Source: Pseudomonadota bacterium (lineage in GTDB: Bacteria; Pseudomonadota; Gammaproteobacteria; Burkholderiales; Sulfuriferulaceae). Taken from it: DNA of 64,000 nt. The notes beneath the pieces are model-generated. The model saw only the letters and a program-made list of their open reading frames with translations. It did not search any database and was not told the origin of the DNA. Below, one piece after another: positions 8,187 to 17,479 of this stretch. The translations under genes and the position numbers were made by a program. The stretch lies in the NCBI GenBank assembly GCA_021845925.1, contig JAJZUW010000006.1, positions 62,001-126,000 of the forward strand, given 5' to 3'. Each line of letters starts with the position of its first letter. Position 1 is the first letter of the stretch.

Positions 8187-9644
8187 TTGACAGCCGATAG
8201 ATTGCATTTCACATCTTCCGCCCGCTCATTTCTGAGCCGGGCGGTTTTTTTTGCCTGGCTGATCTGGCTGGTGGGCAGCGTCAACAGCTCTATCACACCG
8301 TTGATGGCCTATGATGAACAGCGGTTAGGTGAATTTATCGTGCTGGCCATGACACTACTGCTGCCTGCTGCAGGCCCACGCATCCCCGTGATTATCCATC
8401 GGACATTAATTATATTGATTGGCCTGGGGCTATTGTCCAGCCTACTATCCACACATATACGGCCGGCTGTGGCTGAATGGAGCCTGCTGGCTGCCTGCTT
8501 GCTGAGCGCGCCAGCATTGGCTGGGCATCTGGAACGTTGCGGCTTGCGTTGGCGTTTCTGGATCTTCGCCGCAGTTATCATCACCTGTATCGCGTATCTG
8601 GTTGGCGCCATGGCGTCCTGGCTGGCCGGACTGCTAGCACATGCCAGCTGGCAACCCGCTTTGATGCTGCATCATTTCGACAACCCACGGTTTTTTGCCC
8701 AGTGGGCTTTGTTGGTGCTGCCTCTGTTGTACTGCTTGGAACCCACAACAACATTTCGTCGCCGGGGATTATCCCTGTTGCGAGCAGGCCTGCTGATGCT
8801 AATGCTGGCCAGTGGGTCACGCGGGGCATTGCTGGCACTGTTGCTAGCCGCTGGATGGTTGCTGGTCATACTCACTCGTCGCACAGCACTGCCAGCCGCC
8901 TCTGCTACCCCAGCTGCCATCCTTGTTAAACAACTTTCCCGTCGGTTTGTTACCGATGCCATTCTCGGCATGTTATTGTATATTTTTTTGTTTTATATTG
9001 CGCCGTGGTTGACCACAGCCGGAAATCCTGCTCAAGGATCAGCTTCATTGCTGCGCAATAGCACCAGTGGCCGCTTGCTGTTGTGGCATCACGCTTGGCT
9101 GATGATCGCGCAACATCCTTGGCTGGGCAGCGGGCCGGGTAGTTTTGCCGGTTGGACAAACCCTTTTGGTGCACACCCGCATGATTTTATTTTACAGATT
9201 GCCGCCGAATGGGGCTTACCCGCCTGCTTCGCCTTTATGTCATTCCTGGGAATCTCTCTTTATCATTGGTTAACCAAACTGCGTTATACACAGCCTGAAT
9301 CCATCCTGCTGGCCTGGAGCTTGCTGGCTGGCCTGTTGCTGGGGTTAGTAGACGGCATGCTGGTAACCCCCGTTAGCCAAACTATGCTGGTGTTAGTTAC
9401 CGCCTGGGCACTGGCAAGTCATTCCGCAAACAAACCACAATCTCCGACCCACCAATCCAGCCCGCAGTCTCAGTTATGGTTATTGCATCCGGCCTCACGC
9501 GTGCTATTAGTTTGCGTGCTGATCGCCAGCAATGCACCCGGATTGTTTTACACCTGGCAGAGCGAAACCTCCAGTCATGCCAAACGCCCAGTGATGGAAC
9601 ACCCCAGAATTTGGACTGACGGAACGTCAGTGCACCTCAACTAA
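8187..9644 (+). CDS. Wzy_C-family O-antigen ligase / PglL-type pilin oligosaccharyltransferase
   Basis: Polytopic membrane protein of the O-antigen ligase/polymerase superfamily, with about ten to twelve hydrophobic segments. The periplasmic-loop signatures of Wzy_C proteins are present: SGRLLLWHHAWLMIAQHP, LGSGPGSFAGW and, a little further on, HPHDFILQIAAEWGLPA. Position directly after a pilin gene matches the arrangement of pilin glycosyl-ligases (PilO/TfpO, PglL), so transfer of a glycan to the pilin is the likely role; this is inference. The start is uncertain. The frame is open from 8127 and TTG codons at 8187 and 8202 follow the pilin stop, while the first internal ATG (8304) would lose a membrane helix. 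No convincing ribosome site is seen for any of them, and the pilin terminator overlaps the first codons. The segment is somewhat less GC-rich than its surroundings. Confidence 0.78.
   Translation: MTADRLHFTSSARSFLSRAVFFAWLIWLVGSVNSSITPLMAYDEQRLGEFIVLAMTLLLPAAGPRIPVIIHRTLIILIGLGLLSSLLSTHIRPAVAEWSLLAACLLSAPALAGHLERCGLRWRFWIFAAVIITCIAYLVGAMASWLAGLLAHASWQPALMLHHFDNPRFFAQWALLVLPLLYCLEPTTTFRRRGLSLLRAGLLMLMLASGSRGALLALLLAAGWLLVILTRRTALPAASATPAAILVKQLSRRFVTDAILGMLLYIFLFYIAPWLTTAGNPAQGSASLLRNSTSGRLLLWHHAWLMIAQHPWLGSGPGSFAGWTNPFGAHPHDFILQIAAEWGLPACFAFMSFLGISLYHWLTKLRYTQPESILLAWSLLAGLLLGLVDGMLVTPVSQTMLVLVTAWALASHSANKPQSPTHQSSPQSQLWLLHPASRVLLVCVLIASNAPGLFYTWQSETSSHAKRPVMEHPRIWTDGTSVHLN
8218..8252 (+). 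terminator. Rho-independent terminator after the pilin gene
   Basis: CCGCCCG-CTCA (8218-8228) pairs with TGAG-CCGGGCGG (8233-8244) around the loop TTTC with a single bulged G, and is followed by eight T residues (8245-8252). This is a textbook intrinsic terminator 37 bases after the pilin stop. It lies inside the open reading frame of the downstream ligase, so either the ligase starts further in or the terminator attenuates a pilin-ligase transcript. Confidence 0.88.
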
Positions 9645-10155
9645 CCTGCTGCATTGGCCAATGAACGCGTTGCTCCTTGCTCAGAAACAAGCCTATCAAT
9701 CGGATAGGCTCAGATCCTGCGCGCGGCGCACTTTGCTCTTGTTCGACACGAGACGGTTTTCGAGATGACTATCTCTCAATGGCGGCAACAAGGTGTTGAT
9801 ACTTCCTGAATCCATATTTTTCATGGCTCAAAATTCTTGATAACATGTACAACGCGAAACTCAACTCAAAAACCTAAGCCGATCACCAAATTGAATTATA
9901 GCCTGTTCGATATTAATCAAAATGGCAAATTGGACCTGGCCTCCGGTTCATGGCTGGCACTGATTGGCCAGTGTTGCCAGGCGGACACCATGGTGGATCT
10001 GAAATTAACTGTATCCCATGGCAAACGCACTTTGGATATCGTCCAATCCATAGACTGAATCGATACAGCGCTGCGTTTCAGGAACTGATGGATCGCGATC
10101 TCCACGACCCGACAATCACCATAATCGTCAGAACCAACCAGTGAGATTGCCCACC
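9645..10155 (+). other. Gene-poor stretch with a short, doubtful reading frame
   Basis: About 510 bases without a convincing gene. A 73-codon frame at 9837-10058 (containing FDINQNGKLD) has no clear ribosome site. The reading appears to continue in other frames up to 10140 (ending DPTITIIVRTNQ), so it may be a decayed gene fragment. Two weak palindromic patches near 9700 do not form a terminator. No RNA gene or repeat is recognised. The promoter for the downstream glycosyltransferase is presumably here but not obvious. Confidence 0.4.
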
Positions 10156-11934
10156 ATGAACCCCGTGACATCCCGCATCGTAGCCATTACCGGCTGGCTG
10201 ATTGTTGCCGGCAGCGTCATTGCCACTTACTGGCCGACGCTGCATTTCGCCTGGATATGGGATGACATGCAAACGGTGGGAAGGTATCCGCAATACTCCC
10301 ATCTGGACTGGTGGCATCTGCTGGGTTCTTCATTGCCATTTTCGAAGGATTACTACCGCCCCCTGGTTGTTCTGTCGTTTCTGGTGGAAAACAGCATCAG
10401 TCAGCAGCCCGGACTGGGCCATGCCATCAATATTGCCATTCAGGCCATGAATGCCATCCTGGTGGGCCTGCTTGCGGCCAGTTTCTGGCAAGGCAGGCAG
10501 ATGAACCGGCTTGCCATGCTGGCCGCTGCTTTGCTGTATGGACTGCACCCCGCACTGGTCGAGGGCGTGGCCTGGGTATCGGGCCGGTTCGATCTTCTGT
10601 TCACCCTGTTCATCCTGCTGGGTTTGCTGGCCGACACCAAACTGACACCCGGATTGCGCAGAACCATCACCGTATCCCTGTTGTTCATGGCAGCGCTGCT
10701 CAGCAAGGAAACAGCGGTCGTTTTTCCGCTACTGCTGATTCTGTGGCGGGCTGGCCGCGGAATACGTCCATTTTCTGCCGGAAACAGGGCTGAATTCATC
10801 GGAATCGCATTGGTCATCGCTGCCGATCTGGCCATTCGCTATGCTTTGTTTGGCTTTCTGTTTGTCCGGGACACCGGCATTGACGACATTCCGCTCGGCT
10901 CACCATTACAGCGCTGGCTGCTGCCCGGCGGTGCTTTTTATGGCTATGTCAAGCTGACGCTTCTGCCATTTGGCACGGCCGGCACCCTGCACTGGGTGGA
11001 TCTGCCGTATGCGGTCAACAACTGGAAGGCCTGGGCTGGCTGGCTATTGCTGCTAGGTGGTAGCGCACTGGCTTTCGTGTTGACCCGGCGACGCTCGATC
11101 ACGGTTCGGGCACACGGCTACTTGCTGGCGGCATTCATCATCTGTCTGCTACCCGTCATCCATTTTGTCCTGACGCCATTTCTGATGGGCAATACCCTGT
11201 TTGCTGACCGGCTGCTGCAGTTGCCACTGGTGTTTGCCTGCGTGAGTCTGTATGGCGCAATGACAACATCAGATTTTTCGACGCGCAACCCCTTGCCGAC
11301 CACTGCGCTGATCATCGCTGTTGCAATGATATTCGCTGCCTGGAGCCGGCTGTTGCTGCCTGTCTGGTCGAATGATCTGGTGCTCTGGTCGAATATGGTT
11401 CACGACCATCCGGACTGCAGTTATTGCAAGATGAATCTGGCCATCAGCACGAGTTTTATCGATCCGGACAAATCGATGCAGATGGCCATCCAGTCGCGTG
11501 ACGAAGCGCAGCAATCGTGGCAGCGAATCCAGTCAGACCGGGTTGTTGCATCCAACCTGACCCGACAGAAGCGTTATCAGGAGGCCATCAGCTACATTGA
11601 TGATGCGATCAGGGTATCCCGACACAAGCGCGAAACAGCCTTGCTGTATTGCCAGAAAGCGTCGCTGTATATGGATCTCAACCAGATGGACCTGGCCATT
11701 GACGCCATTCACCGGTCAGCGGTAGCGTACAACCACCTCAGCAAGTATTTTCTGGTGGTCAATCTGCAGCTGGCGATACGCACGCATAGCCAGGTTGCAG
11801 CCTTGCGGTTATACCACATGTTCATGCCCATTCTGACCGACGAGGAACAACTGATCTGGCGCACACGGATGATCAGGGCATTTCCAAAACTGGGACTGGA
11901 CCAGCTGAAAGTCACCGCCGACCAGATACATTAG
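10156..11934 (+). CDS. GT-C fold membrane glycosyltransferase-like protein (TMTC/DUF1736-like) with C-terminal repeats
   Basis: 592-residue polytopic membrane protein. The first luminal loop carries the acidic pair WIWDD (about residues 34-38) and DYYRPL, followed by LYGLHPALVEGVAWVSGRFD and SKETAVVFP. This pattern belongs to TMTC/DUF1736-type GT-C transferases. About ten membrane segments fill residues 10-400. The C-terminal 190 residues are soluble and helical with TPR-like units (YQEAISYIDDAIRVS, QMDLAIDAIHRSA). The position after pilin and ligase suggests a role in pilus glycan transfer or assembly; this is inference. ATG 10156 is preferred over the GTG at 10141. It overlaps the end of tatC by 4 bases in convergent orientation. 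Confidence 0.68.
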   Translation: MNPVTSRIVAITGWLIVAGSVIATYWPTLHFAWIWDDMQTVGRYPQYSHLDWWHLLGSSLPFSKDYYRPLVVLSFLVENSISQQPGLGHAINIAIQAMNAILVGLLAASFWQGRQMNRLAMLAAALLYGLHPALVEGVAWVSGRFDLLFTLFILLGLLADTKLTPGLRRTITVSLLFMAALLSKETAVVFPLLLILWRAGRGIRPFSAGNRAEFIGIALVIAADLAIRYALFGFLFVRDTGIDDIPLGSPLQRWLLPGGAFYGYVKLTLLPFGTAGTLHWVDLPYAVNNWKAWAGWLLLLGGSALAFVLTRRRSITVRAHGYLLAAFIICLLPVIHFVLTPFLMGNTLFADRLLQLPLVFACVSLYGAMTTSDFSTRNPLPTTALIIAVAMIFAAWSRLLLPVWSNDLVLWSNMVHDHPDCSYCKMNLAISTSFIDPDKSMQMAIQSRDEAQQSWQRIQSDRVVASNLTRQKRYQEAISYIDDAIRVSRHKRETALLYCQKASLYMDLNQMDLAIDAIHRSAVAYNHLSKYFLVVNLQLAIRTHSQVAALRLYHMFMPILTDEEQLIWRTRMIRAFPKLGLDQLKVTADQIH

Positions 11935-12680
11935 CTGGTGGCGGATGACTCTGAAGAAGAAGTGGCTGATTTTTCCATCATGCCGGCAGCGATGATGCCG
12001 GCCTCATACAACAGCCAAAGCGGAACAGCCAGCATGGTCTGTGACAGAACATCAGGTGGCGTGAAGATCGCGCCGATTACAAATGCGGTCACGATCATGT
12101 AAGGACGGATTTCACGCAGTTTGGCCACACTGACCACGCCTACGCGCACCAGCAGCACCACCAGCACAGGCACTTCGAAGGTGACGCCGAACGCGAGAAA
12201 CATGCTCATGACAAAATCAAGGTATTTGCCAATGTCGGTCATCATGGCCACGCCGACCGGCGTTACGCCACTGATAAAGCCGAATACCACCGGAAACACA
12301 ATGAAATAGGCAAACGACATCCCGCAAAAGAACAGCAGTACGCTGGCCACCAGCAATGGCAGAGCCAGCCGTTTTTCATGGGCGTAAAGCCCCGGCGCAA
12401 CAAACGACCAGATCTGGTACAGCACGTAAGGCAGCGCAATCAGAAAGGCTGCCAGCATGGTCACTTTCATCGGCACAAAAAATGGCGCGGTGACTTCGGT
12501 GGCGATCAGCTGCCCGCCCTTCGGCAGGGTGCGCAGCAGGGGGCGAGCCAGCAGGCTGTAAATGTGGTTGGACCAGTGAAACAGACCAAGAAACACCAGA
12601 ACAATCGCCATCAGGGCGCGCATGAGGCGCTGGCGAAGTTCGATCAGGTGGGTAATCAGGGATTCCTGTGTGTCTTCCAT
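11931..12680 (-). CDS. tatC: Sec-independent protein translocase TatC
   Basis: Core receptor of the twin-arginine translocase, which binds RR signal peptides in the inner membrane. There are six predicted membrane helices in 249 aa. N-terminal SLITHLIELRQRLMRAL and central PLLRTLPKGGQLIATEVTAP-type loops are conserved. The last about 15 residues are a Ser/Glu-rich tail. It is the last gene of a tatABC run following the his genes. It overlaps by 4 bases with the convergent glycosyltransferase gene, leaving no room for a terminator. Confidence 0.95.
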   Translation of the reverse strand: MEDTQESLITHLIELRQRLMRALMAIVLVFLGLFHWSNHIYSLLARPLLRTLPKGGQLIATEVTAPFFVPMKVTMLAAFLIALPYVLYQIWSFVAPGLYAHEKRLALPLLVASVLLFFCGMSFAYFIVFPVVFGFISGVTPVGVAMMTDIGKYLDFVMSMFLAFGVTFEVPVLVVLLVRVGVVSVAKLREIRPYMIVTAFVIGAIFTPPDVLSQTMLAVPLWLLYEAGIIAAGMMEKSATSSSESSATS

Positions 12681-12686
12681 TGCAGA

Positions 12687-13259
12687 TTATTTGACAGCCT
12701 GTTGGTGCACAGCTTCATGCGGTCTGTTGACAGTAGCGGGTTGCAGATCGAGACTGGTCTGCAGACTCTGGGAAAGCGCTGCACCGGAAGGCTCCAGTCT
12801 GGTGGATGCCTCCAGTGTTGGCTGACTTGCCGGAGCAGGCGTGGCATCGACAGCGCTGGTTGATGTGGCTTCGGCATGCAGGACATTGGCCGGGACTGCG
12901 TTGCCGGCAACCGGGCTGACAGTCGTGCTGACGGCGGAAACCTCCTGTGCCGGGTTGCTGCCGGCAGCGGCAGCTGGCGTGGTGGCGCTCTGCCGGACAT
13001 CATTGCTGGCCTGGCGGAAAGATTCGGCAGCTGTTTGCGCGCCAGCTTCCATGCTGGCACGCAAGGCTTCGCTGGCCCGCTGGACTTCTTCCAGCTGAAG
13101 TTCGCGGTTGATTTCTTCACGGACACCGGAAACATACCGTTGCATCCGCCCAAACAGCAATCCGGCTGTGCGGGCGACCTTGGGTAGCCGTTCGGGGCCA
13201 ATCACCACCAGCGCGACGACACCAATCAGGAGGATTTCGGAGAAGCCGATATCAAACAT
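12687..13259 (-). CDS. tatB: Sec-independent protein translocase TatB
   Basis: Membrane-anchored partner of TatC in signal-peptide recognition. MFDIGFSEILLIGVVALVVIGPERLP at the N-terminus is the TatB hallmark, with the membrane helix followed by the GPERLP hinge and an amphipathic helix (about residues 22-60). Residues after about 85 form a long low-complexity Ala/Ser/Thr/Pro-rich tail, longer than in E. coli TatB, which is common in this lineage. It lies 3 bases after tatA and 6 bases before tatC. Confidence 0.93.
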   Translation of the reverse strand: MFDIGFSEILLIGVVALVVIGPERLPKVARTAGLLFGRMQRYVSGVREEINRELQLEEVQRASEALRASMEAGAQTAAESFRQASNDVRQSATTPAAAAGSNPAQEVSAVSTTVSPVAGNAVPANVLHAEATSTSAVDATPAPASQPTLEASTRLEPSGAALSQSLQTSLDLQPATVNRPHEAVHQQAVK

Positions 13260-13262
13260 GAC

Positions 13263-13481
13263 TTACTGATGGGATTTTTCCCGCGTGTCCACGTTGACCG
13301 GCTGTCCATTGTGGCTCTGGTCTTCCACACGTTTCTGCGGCTCATCTTCACGCATGGCATTCTTGAAACTCTTGACCGCACCACCAAGATCACTGCCAAT
13401 GTTGCCGAGCTTTTTGGTTCCGAAAATGACGACGACGATGGCCAGGATAATCAGCCAGTGCCAAATACTCAATGCGCCCAT
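13263..13481 (-). CDS. tatA: Sec-independent protein translocase TatA
   Basis: Pore-forming component of the Tat pathway. It has a short N-terminal membrane helix [19 protein letters not shown], the FGTKKL hinge and an amphipathic helix ([18 protein letters not shown]), followed by a charged tail. I chose ATG 13481 (72 aa) because homologues begin MGxxSIWHW and a GGAG site lies 9 bases upstream. Codons further upstream (TTG 13499, ATG 13487) are less likely. Confidence 0.93.
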   Translation of the reverse strand: MGALSIWHWLIILAIVVVIFGTKKLGNIGSDLGGAVKSFKNAMREDEPQKRVEDQSHNGQPVNVDTREKSHQ

Positions 13482-13582
13482 GTTCATGTTCTCCAGCAAA
13501 CAGATCCGACCCCATGCCGAATCTGGTCATTCTACACCTGTGGACGCCAGCTGGCTGAAAAAATTCCGGCCCAGCCGGAAAA

Positions 13583-13900
13583 TCAGCCACCAATCACATG
13601 AATGTGCAGGTGAAACACCACCTGTCCACCGGCGACTCCGGTATGGATGGCGGTCTTGAATCCATCTTTCAGGCCCATGTCCTGCGCCAGACGCGGAGCA
13701 AGCAGCAGCATCTTTCCCAGCAACGCCTGGTGACTTGCATCGCAATGTGCCAACGAATCGACATGCTGGCGCGGAATGATCAGCAGGTGAACAGGTGCCG
13801 CCGGGTGGATATCATGAAACGCCAGGATCTCGTCATCCTCATACACCTTGCGGCTGGGCAGTTCGCCGGCAGCAATCCGGCAGAAAATACAATCGGTCAT
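13583..13900 (-). CDS. HIT family protein (HinT-type purine nucleoside phosphoramidase)
   Basis: Small cytosolic nucleotide hydrolase of the histidine triad family. It begins with [13 protein letters not shown] (Zn-type CxxC) and ends with the catalytic triad motif [12 protein letters not shown] (His-x-His-x-His). The 105-aa length fits HinT. It starts at ATG 13900, overlapping the hisE stop by 4 bases, so it belongs to the his transcript. A HIT gene between hisE and tatA is a common betaproteobacterial arrangement. Confidence 0.92.
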   Translation of the reverse strand: MTDCIFCRIAAGELPSRKVYEDDEILAFHDIHPAAPVHLLIIPRQHVDSLAHCDASHQALLGKMLLLAPRLAQDMGLKDGFKTAIHTGVAGGQVVFHLHIHVIGG

Positions 13901-14235
13901 GACTGCCCCCCCTGTCGGGACTGTTTTTCGACATGGCCGGAAACGCCTTCCCGGCGCACCAGCTCGTTCAACACATCCTGCGGACCGCGACCAGCATGGG
14001 CCAGCAGGATCAGGCTGTGAAACCAGAGATCGGCGACTTCGTACACCAGTTTGTCGGCATCGCCATCCTTGGCCGCCATCAGCGTTTCGGCAGATTCTTC
14101 GGCAACTTTTTTCAGGATGCTGTCCAGCCCTTTGGCATACAGGCTGGCCACATACGACGAACCGGGCGCTGCCTGCTTGCGTTCTTCCAGCGTGGCGGCC
14201 AGACGGTCGAGGACATTGTTCGTGCTGTCAGCCAT
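13897..14235 (-). CDS. hisE: Phosphoribosyl-ATP pyrophosphatase HisE
   Basis: Second step of histidine synthesis, removing pyrophosphate from PR-ATP. MazG-like all-helical fold with [18 protein letters not shown] (about residues 36-53) and [17 protein letters not shown] (about 55-71), which supply the metal-binding acidic residues. I chose ATG 14235 (112 aa), where homology begins ([13 protein letters not shown]). It is a separate gene from hisI, overlapping it by 8 bases, unlike the HisIE fusion of enterobacteria. Confidence 0.95.
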   Translation of the reverse strand: MADSTNNVLDRLAATLEERKQAAPGSSYVASLYAKGLDSILKKVAEESAETLMAAKDGDADKLVYEVADLWFHSLILLAHAGRGPQDVLNELVRREGVSGHVEKQSRQGGQS

Positions 14236-14626
14236 GATAAATCTCGCTGGGGTTCTTGAGCACCGGTTCGACTTCATGCCACTGCCGGTCCTCCAGTTTA
14301 AGGAAAAAACAGTCGCGCCGGCCGGTATGACACGCTATGCCGCCGATCTGTTCCACCTTGAGCAGGATGGCATCGCCATCGCAATCCAGACGGATTTCGC
14401 GCACTTTCTGGGTATGACCGGACTGCTCGCCCTTGTGCCAGAGCTTTTTGCGCGAACGCGACCAGTAAACAGCCTCTCCGGTTTCCAGGGTGCGCAACAG
14501 CGCGTCACGGTTCATCCACGCCATCATGAGTACGACACCGCTGTCGGCATCCTGCGCGATAACGGCAACCAGTCCGCTGTCCGACCAGTTGATCCTGTTA
14601 AGCCAATGATTGTCGGCAATTGTCAT
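14228..14626 (-). CDS. hisI: Phosphoribosyl-AMP cyclohydrolase HisI
   Basis: Third step of histidine synthesis; opens the purine ring of PR-AMP using zinc. [14 protein letters not shown] (about residues 26-39), [16 protein letters not shown] (about 56-71), [11 protein letters not shown] and CHTGRRDCF (about 100-108) supply the zinc and magnesium ligands. The length of 132 aa is normal. It overlaps hisF by 4 bases and hisE by 8. Confidence 0.95.
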   Translation of the reverse strand: MTIADNHWLNRINWSDSGLVAVIAQDADSGVVLMMAWMNRDALLRTLETGEAVYWSRSRKKLWHKGEQSGHTQKVREIRLDCDGDAILLKVEQIGGIACHTGRRDCFFLKLEDRQWHEVEPVLKNPSEIYHG

Positions 14627-15387
14627 GTGAGCCTCACTTCGATGCCTTGCTGCCTGAGATGCGCCTTGGCCTGCTGCACACTGTATTCGCCAAAATGAAA
14701 GATGCTGGCTGCCAGCACGGCATCTGCATGCCCGTGCAGAATGCCATCCGCCAGATGTTGCAGGTTACCCACGCCGCCACTGGCAATCACCGGGATGCCG
14801 ACGGCATCGGAGATGGCCCGCGTCAGCGGCAGATTGAATCCGTTACGCGTACCGTCACGATCGATACTGGTAAGCAGAATCTCGCCTGCACCCATCTTCT
14901 GCATGTGTTCGGCCCAGGCCACAGCATCCAGCCCCGTCGCCTTGCGGCCGCCATGGGTGTACACTTCCCAACCACCCTGACCATTGTCCTTCGCATCGAT
15001 GGCTACCACGATGCACTGGGAACCGAAACGTTCTGCCGCTTCGGCAACCACGCGCGGATTCAGCACTGCCGTGGTATTGATACTGACCTTGTCGGCGCCG
15101 GCATTCAGCAGACGACGCACGTCACCGGCTTCCTTGACGCCGCCCCCCACAGTGAGGGGAATGAACACCTGCGCCGCTACCGCCTCGATGATAGGCAGGA
15201 TGAGATCCCGCTCCTCGACGCTGGCGGTAATATCCAGAAATGTGAGTTCGTCGGCGCCTTCGCTGTCATAACGGCGCGCGATCTCGACCGGATCGCCGGC
15301 ATCACGCAACCCGACGAAACTGACACCCTTCACCACGCGGCCAGCGCGGACATCCAGACACGGAATGATGCGTTTGGCCAGTCCCAT
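14623..15387 (-). CDS. hisF: Imidazole glycerol phosphate synthase cyclase subunit HisF
   Basis: TIM-barrel cyclase that joins HisH to form imidazole glycerol phosphate and [18 protein letters not shown] with the catalytic Asp at about residue 11, EITFLDI-type strand [15 protein letters not shown] and the phosphate-binding IASGGVG are all present. I chose ATG 15387 (254 aa), which matches family length. This start overlaps the hisA stop by one base (TAATG). The longer upstream frame lies inside hisA and is not used. Confidence 0.96.
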   Translation of the reverse strand: MGLAKRIIPCLDVRAGRVVKGVSFVGLRDAGDPVEIARRYDSEGADELTFLDITASVEERDLILPIIEAVAAQVFIPLTVGGGVKEAGDVRRLLNAGADKVSINTTAVLNPRVVAEAAERFGSQCIVVAIDAKDNGQGGWEVYTHGGRKATGLDAVAWAEHMQKMGAGEILLTSIDRDGTRNGFNLPLTRAISDAVGIPVIASGGVGNLQHLADGILHGHADAVLAASIFHFGEYSVQQAKAHLRQQGIEVRLT

Positions 15388-16124
15388 TATGTCAGCTCGT
15401 CGGCCAGCGCCTGGGCCGCTTCGAATTCCAGCGTGCCTTCGTAGATCGCACGACCGGTAATCACGCCGCCGATACCTTCCTGGCTGACGGCACACAGGTT
15501 GCGGACATCATCCAGGTTGGTCACGCCACCACTCGCAATGATGGGAACATTGACCGAGCGGGCCAGCTTGACAGTGGCTTCGATGTTGACGCCGGTCAGC
15601 ATGCCATCGCGTCCGATATCGGTGTAGATGATGGCTTCGACACCATAGTGTTCAAATTTCTGTGCCAGATCGATCACGTCGTGGTGGGTCAGCTTGGACC
15701 AGCCATCGACGGCCACCTTGCCGTCCCGCGCGTCCAGCCCGACAATGATGTGGCCCGGAAACGCGTTGCAGGCGTCATGCAGGAAACCAGGTGTCTTGAC
15801 CGCTGCGGTACCGATGATGACGTAATGCACGCCAATATCCAGGTAACGCGCAATAGTGTCCAGATCGCGGATACCGCCACCCAGTTGGACCGGAACCTCA
15901 CCGCCAACCGCATCGACAATGTCGCGAATTGCCGGTTCGTTGACCGGCTTGCCGGCAAAGGCGCCGTTCAGGTCGACCAGATGCAGGCGTCGGACTCCCT
16001 TGCTGAGCCAGTGGCGAGCCATTTCGGCAGGGTTTTCGGAAAACAGGGTGGACTCTTCCATCAACCCTTGCCGCAAACGGACGCAGTGGCCGTCCTTCAG
16101 ATCAATAGCGGGAATTATCAGCAT
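15387..16124 (-). CDS. hisA: ProFAR isomerase HisA
   Basis: Fourth step of histidine synthesis, isomerising ProFAR to PRFAR. TIM barrel of 245 aa with [17 protein letters not shown] (catalytic Asp8), VQLGGGIR (about residues 77-84), [14 protein letters not shown] and [12 protein letters not shown] (second catalytic Asp). Two-fold internal similarity to hisF is evident. It lies 90 bases after hisH; the intervening stretch shows no gene or hairpin. Confidence 0.96.
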   Translation of the reverse strand: MLIIPAIDLKDGHCVRLRQGLMEESTLFSENPAEMARHWLSKGVRRLHLVDLNGAFAGKPVNEPAIRDIVDAVGGEVPVQLGGGIRDLDTIARYLDIGVHYVIIGTAAVKTPGFLHDACNAFPGHIIVGLDARDGKVAVDGWSKLTHHDVIDLAQKFEHYGVEAIIYTDIGRDGMLTGVNIEATVKLARSVNVPIIASGGVTNLDDVRNLCAVSQEGIGGVITGRAIYEGTLEFEAAQALADELT

Positions 16125-16214
16125 GATTTTTAACCAGTATCACAGCCCGAAAGCAAATCTTTCAAAACAGGCAACCGGATTGCTGCGCCAGCCGCAACAA
16201 TCTGACGGCTGCCG

Positions 16215-16874
16215 TCACGTCATCTTACCATTCCAGGAAACAAAATTGCCAAGCAGGGCCAGCCCTGCCTGTTGGCTTTTTTCCGGATGAAACTGCACGG
16301 CAAACAGATTGTCCCGCGCCACCGCGCTGGCAAATGCAAACGGATAAGCGGTGCTGCCGGCCATCAACCTGACGTCATCCGGCTGCACATAATAACTGTG
16401 GACAAAATAAAAGCGCGACTGGTCGGCAATGCCGGCCCACAAGGGATGCGGCGTCACCATGCCGACTTCGTTCCAGCCCATGTGCGGCACCTTGAGCCGA
16501 CCGCCGACAGCCTCGGTCTGCAGGGATTCGGGAAAACGGCGCACCCGGCCGGGCAGTATGCCAAGGCCACTGACATCGCCTTCTTCGCTGTGGGAAAACA
16601 GAGCCTGCATGCCAAGACAGATGCCCAGAAACGGCTTTTCCTGCGCTGCATTCGTGACGGTTTCGCGCAGGCCTTGTGCATCCAGCGCGCGCATGCAGTC
16701 GCGCATGGCGCCAACACCCGGAAAGACAACCTTGTCCGCATCACGGATCTGCTGCGCATCTCCGGTGACGAGAACTTCAGCCTGTGCACCGGCAACGTGC
16801 CGCAAGGCCTGGGCCACCGAACGCAGGTTACCCATGCCATAATCGATCACCGCAATCCGGCTGGCGGGTTTCAT
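16215..16874 (-). CDS. hisH: Imidazole glycerol phosphate synthase glutaminase subunit HisH
   Basis: Class I glutamine amidotransferase that delivers ammonia to HisF. IAVIDYGMGNLRSV near the N-terminus, the nucleophile in PFLGICLGMQALF, and the His-Glu pair in AVQFHPEKSQ make a complete triad. I chose ATG 16874 (219 aa), where homology begins, one base after the hisB stop. The longer upstream frame is antisense-free but overlaps hisB. Confidence 0.95.
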   Translation of the reverse strand: MKPASRIAVIDYGMGNLRSVAQALRHVAGAQAEVLVTGDAQQIRDADKVVFPGVGAMRDCMRALDAQGLRETVTNAAQEKPFLGICLGMQALFSHSEEGDVSGLGILPGRVRRFPESLQTEAVGGRLKVPHMGWNEVGMVTPHPLWAGIADQSRFYFVHSYYVQPDDVRLMAGSTAYPFAFASAVARDNLFAVQFHPEKSQQAGLALLGNFVSWNGKMT

Positions 16875-16875
16875 G

Positions 16876-17466
16876 TCACAGACTACCCTTGGTCGATGGC
16901 ATGGCATTGCCAGCCAGACGCGGATCATGTTCCGAAGCCATGCGCAGCGCACGGCCGAACGCCTTGAACAGGGTTTCGGCCTGGTGATGCGAATTGGCAC
17001 CGCGCAGATTGTCCACATGTAGCGTGATTGCAGCATGGTTGACGAATCCCTGGAAAAACTCGCGCACCAGTTCGACATCAAATCCGCCGATCTTGTCGCG
17101 GGTAAAGTTCACATCGAACACCAGCATCGGCCTGCCGGACAGATCCACCACCACGCGTGACAGGGCTTCATCCAGTGGAACATAGGCGTGTCCATAACGG
17201 CGCACGCCCTTTTTGTCGCCAATGGCGCGGGCAAATGCCTGACCCAGGGTAATGCCGATGTCTTCCACCGTGTGATGGGCGTCGATATGAAGATCGCCAT
17301 GCGCGACGATGCGGATATCCATCGCACCATGACGGGCAATCTGGTCGATCATGTGATCCAGAAATGGCACTCCGGTATCGAATTCGCCGCGCCCTTCACC
17401 ATCCAGGTTCAGGGTCACACTGACCTGCGTTTCCAGGGTATTGCGGGTTACTTCTGCCTTGCGCAT
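16876..17466 (-). CDS. hisB: Imidazoleglycerol-phosphate dehydratase HisB
   Basis: Dehydrates imidazole glycerol phosphate. Two manganese-binding repeats are seen: [16 protein letters not shown] with [14 protein letters not shown], and [24 protein letters not shown]. It is the monofunctional 196-aa form without the N-terminal phosphatase of enterobacteria. Histidinol-phosphate phosphatase must therefore come from elsewhere. It follows hisC by 13 bases. Confidence 0.96.
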   Translation of the reverse strand: MRKAEVTRNTLETQVSVTLNLDGEGRGEFDTGVPFLDHMIDQIARHGAMDIRIVAHGDLHIDAHHTVEDIGITLGQAFARAIGDKKGVRRYGHAYVPLDEALSRVVVDLSGRPMLVFDVNFTRDKIGGFDVELVREFFQGFVNHAAITLHVDNLRGANSHHQAETLFKAFGRALRMASEHDPRLAGNAMPSTKGSL

Positions 17467-17479
17467 GGACAGCTTCCTG

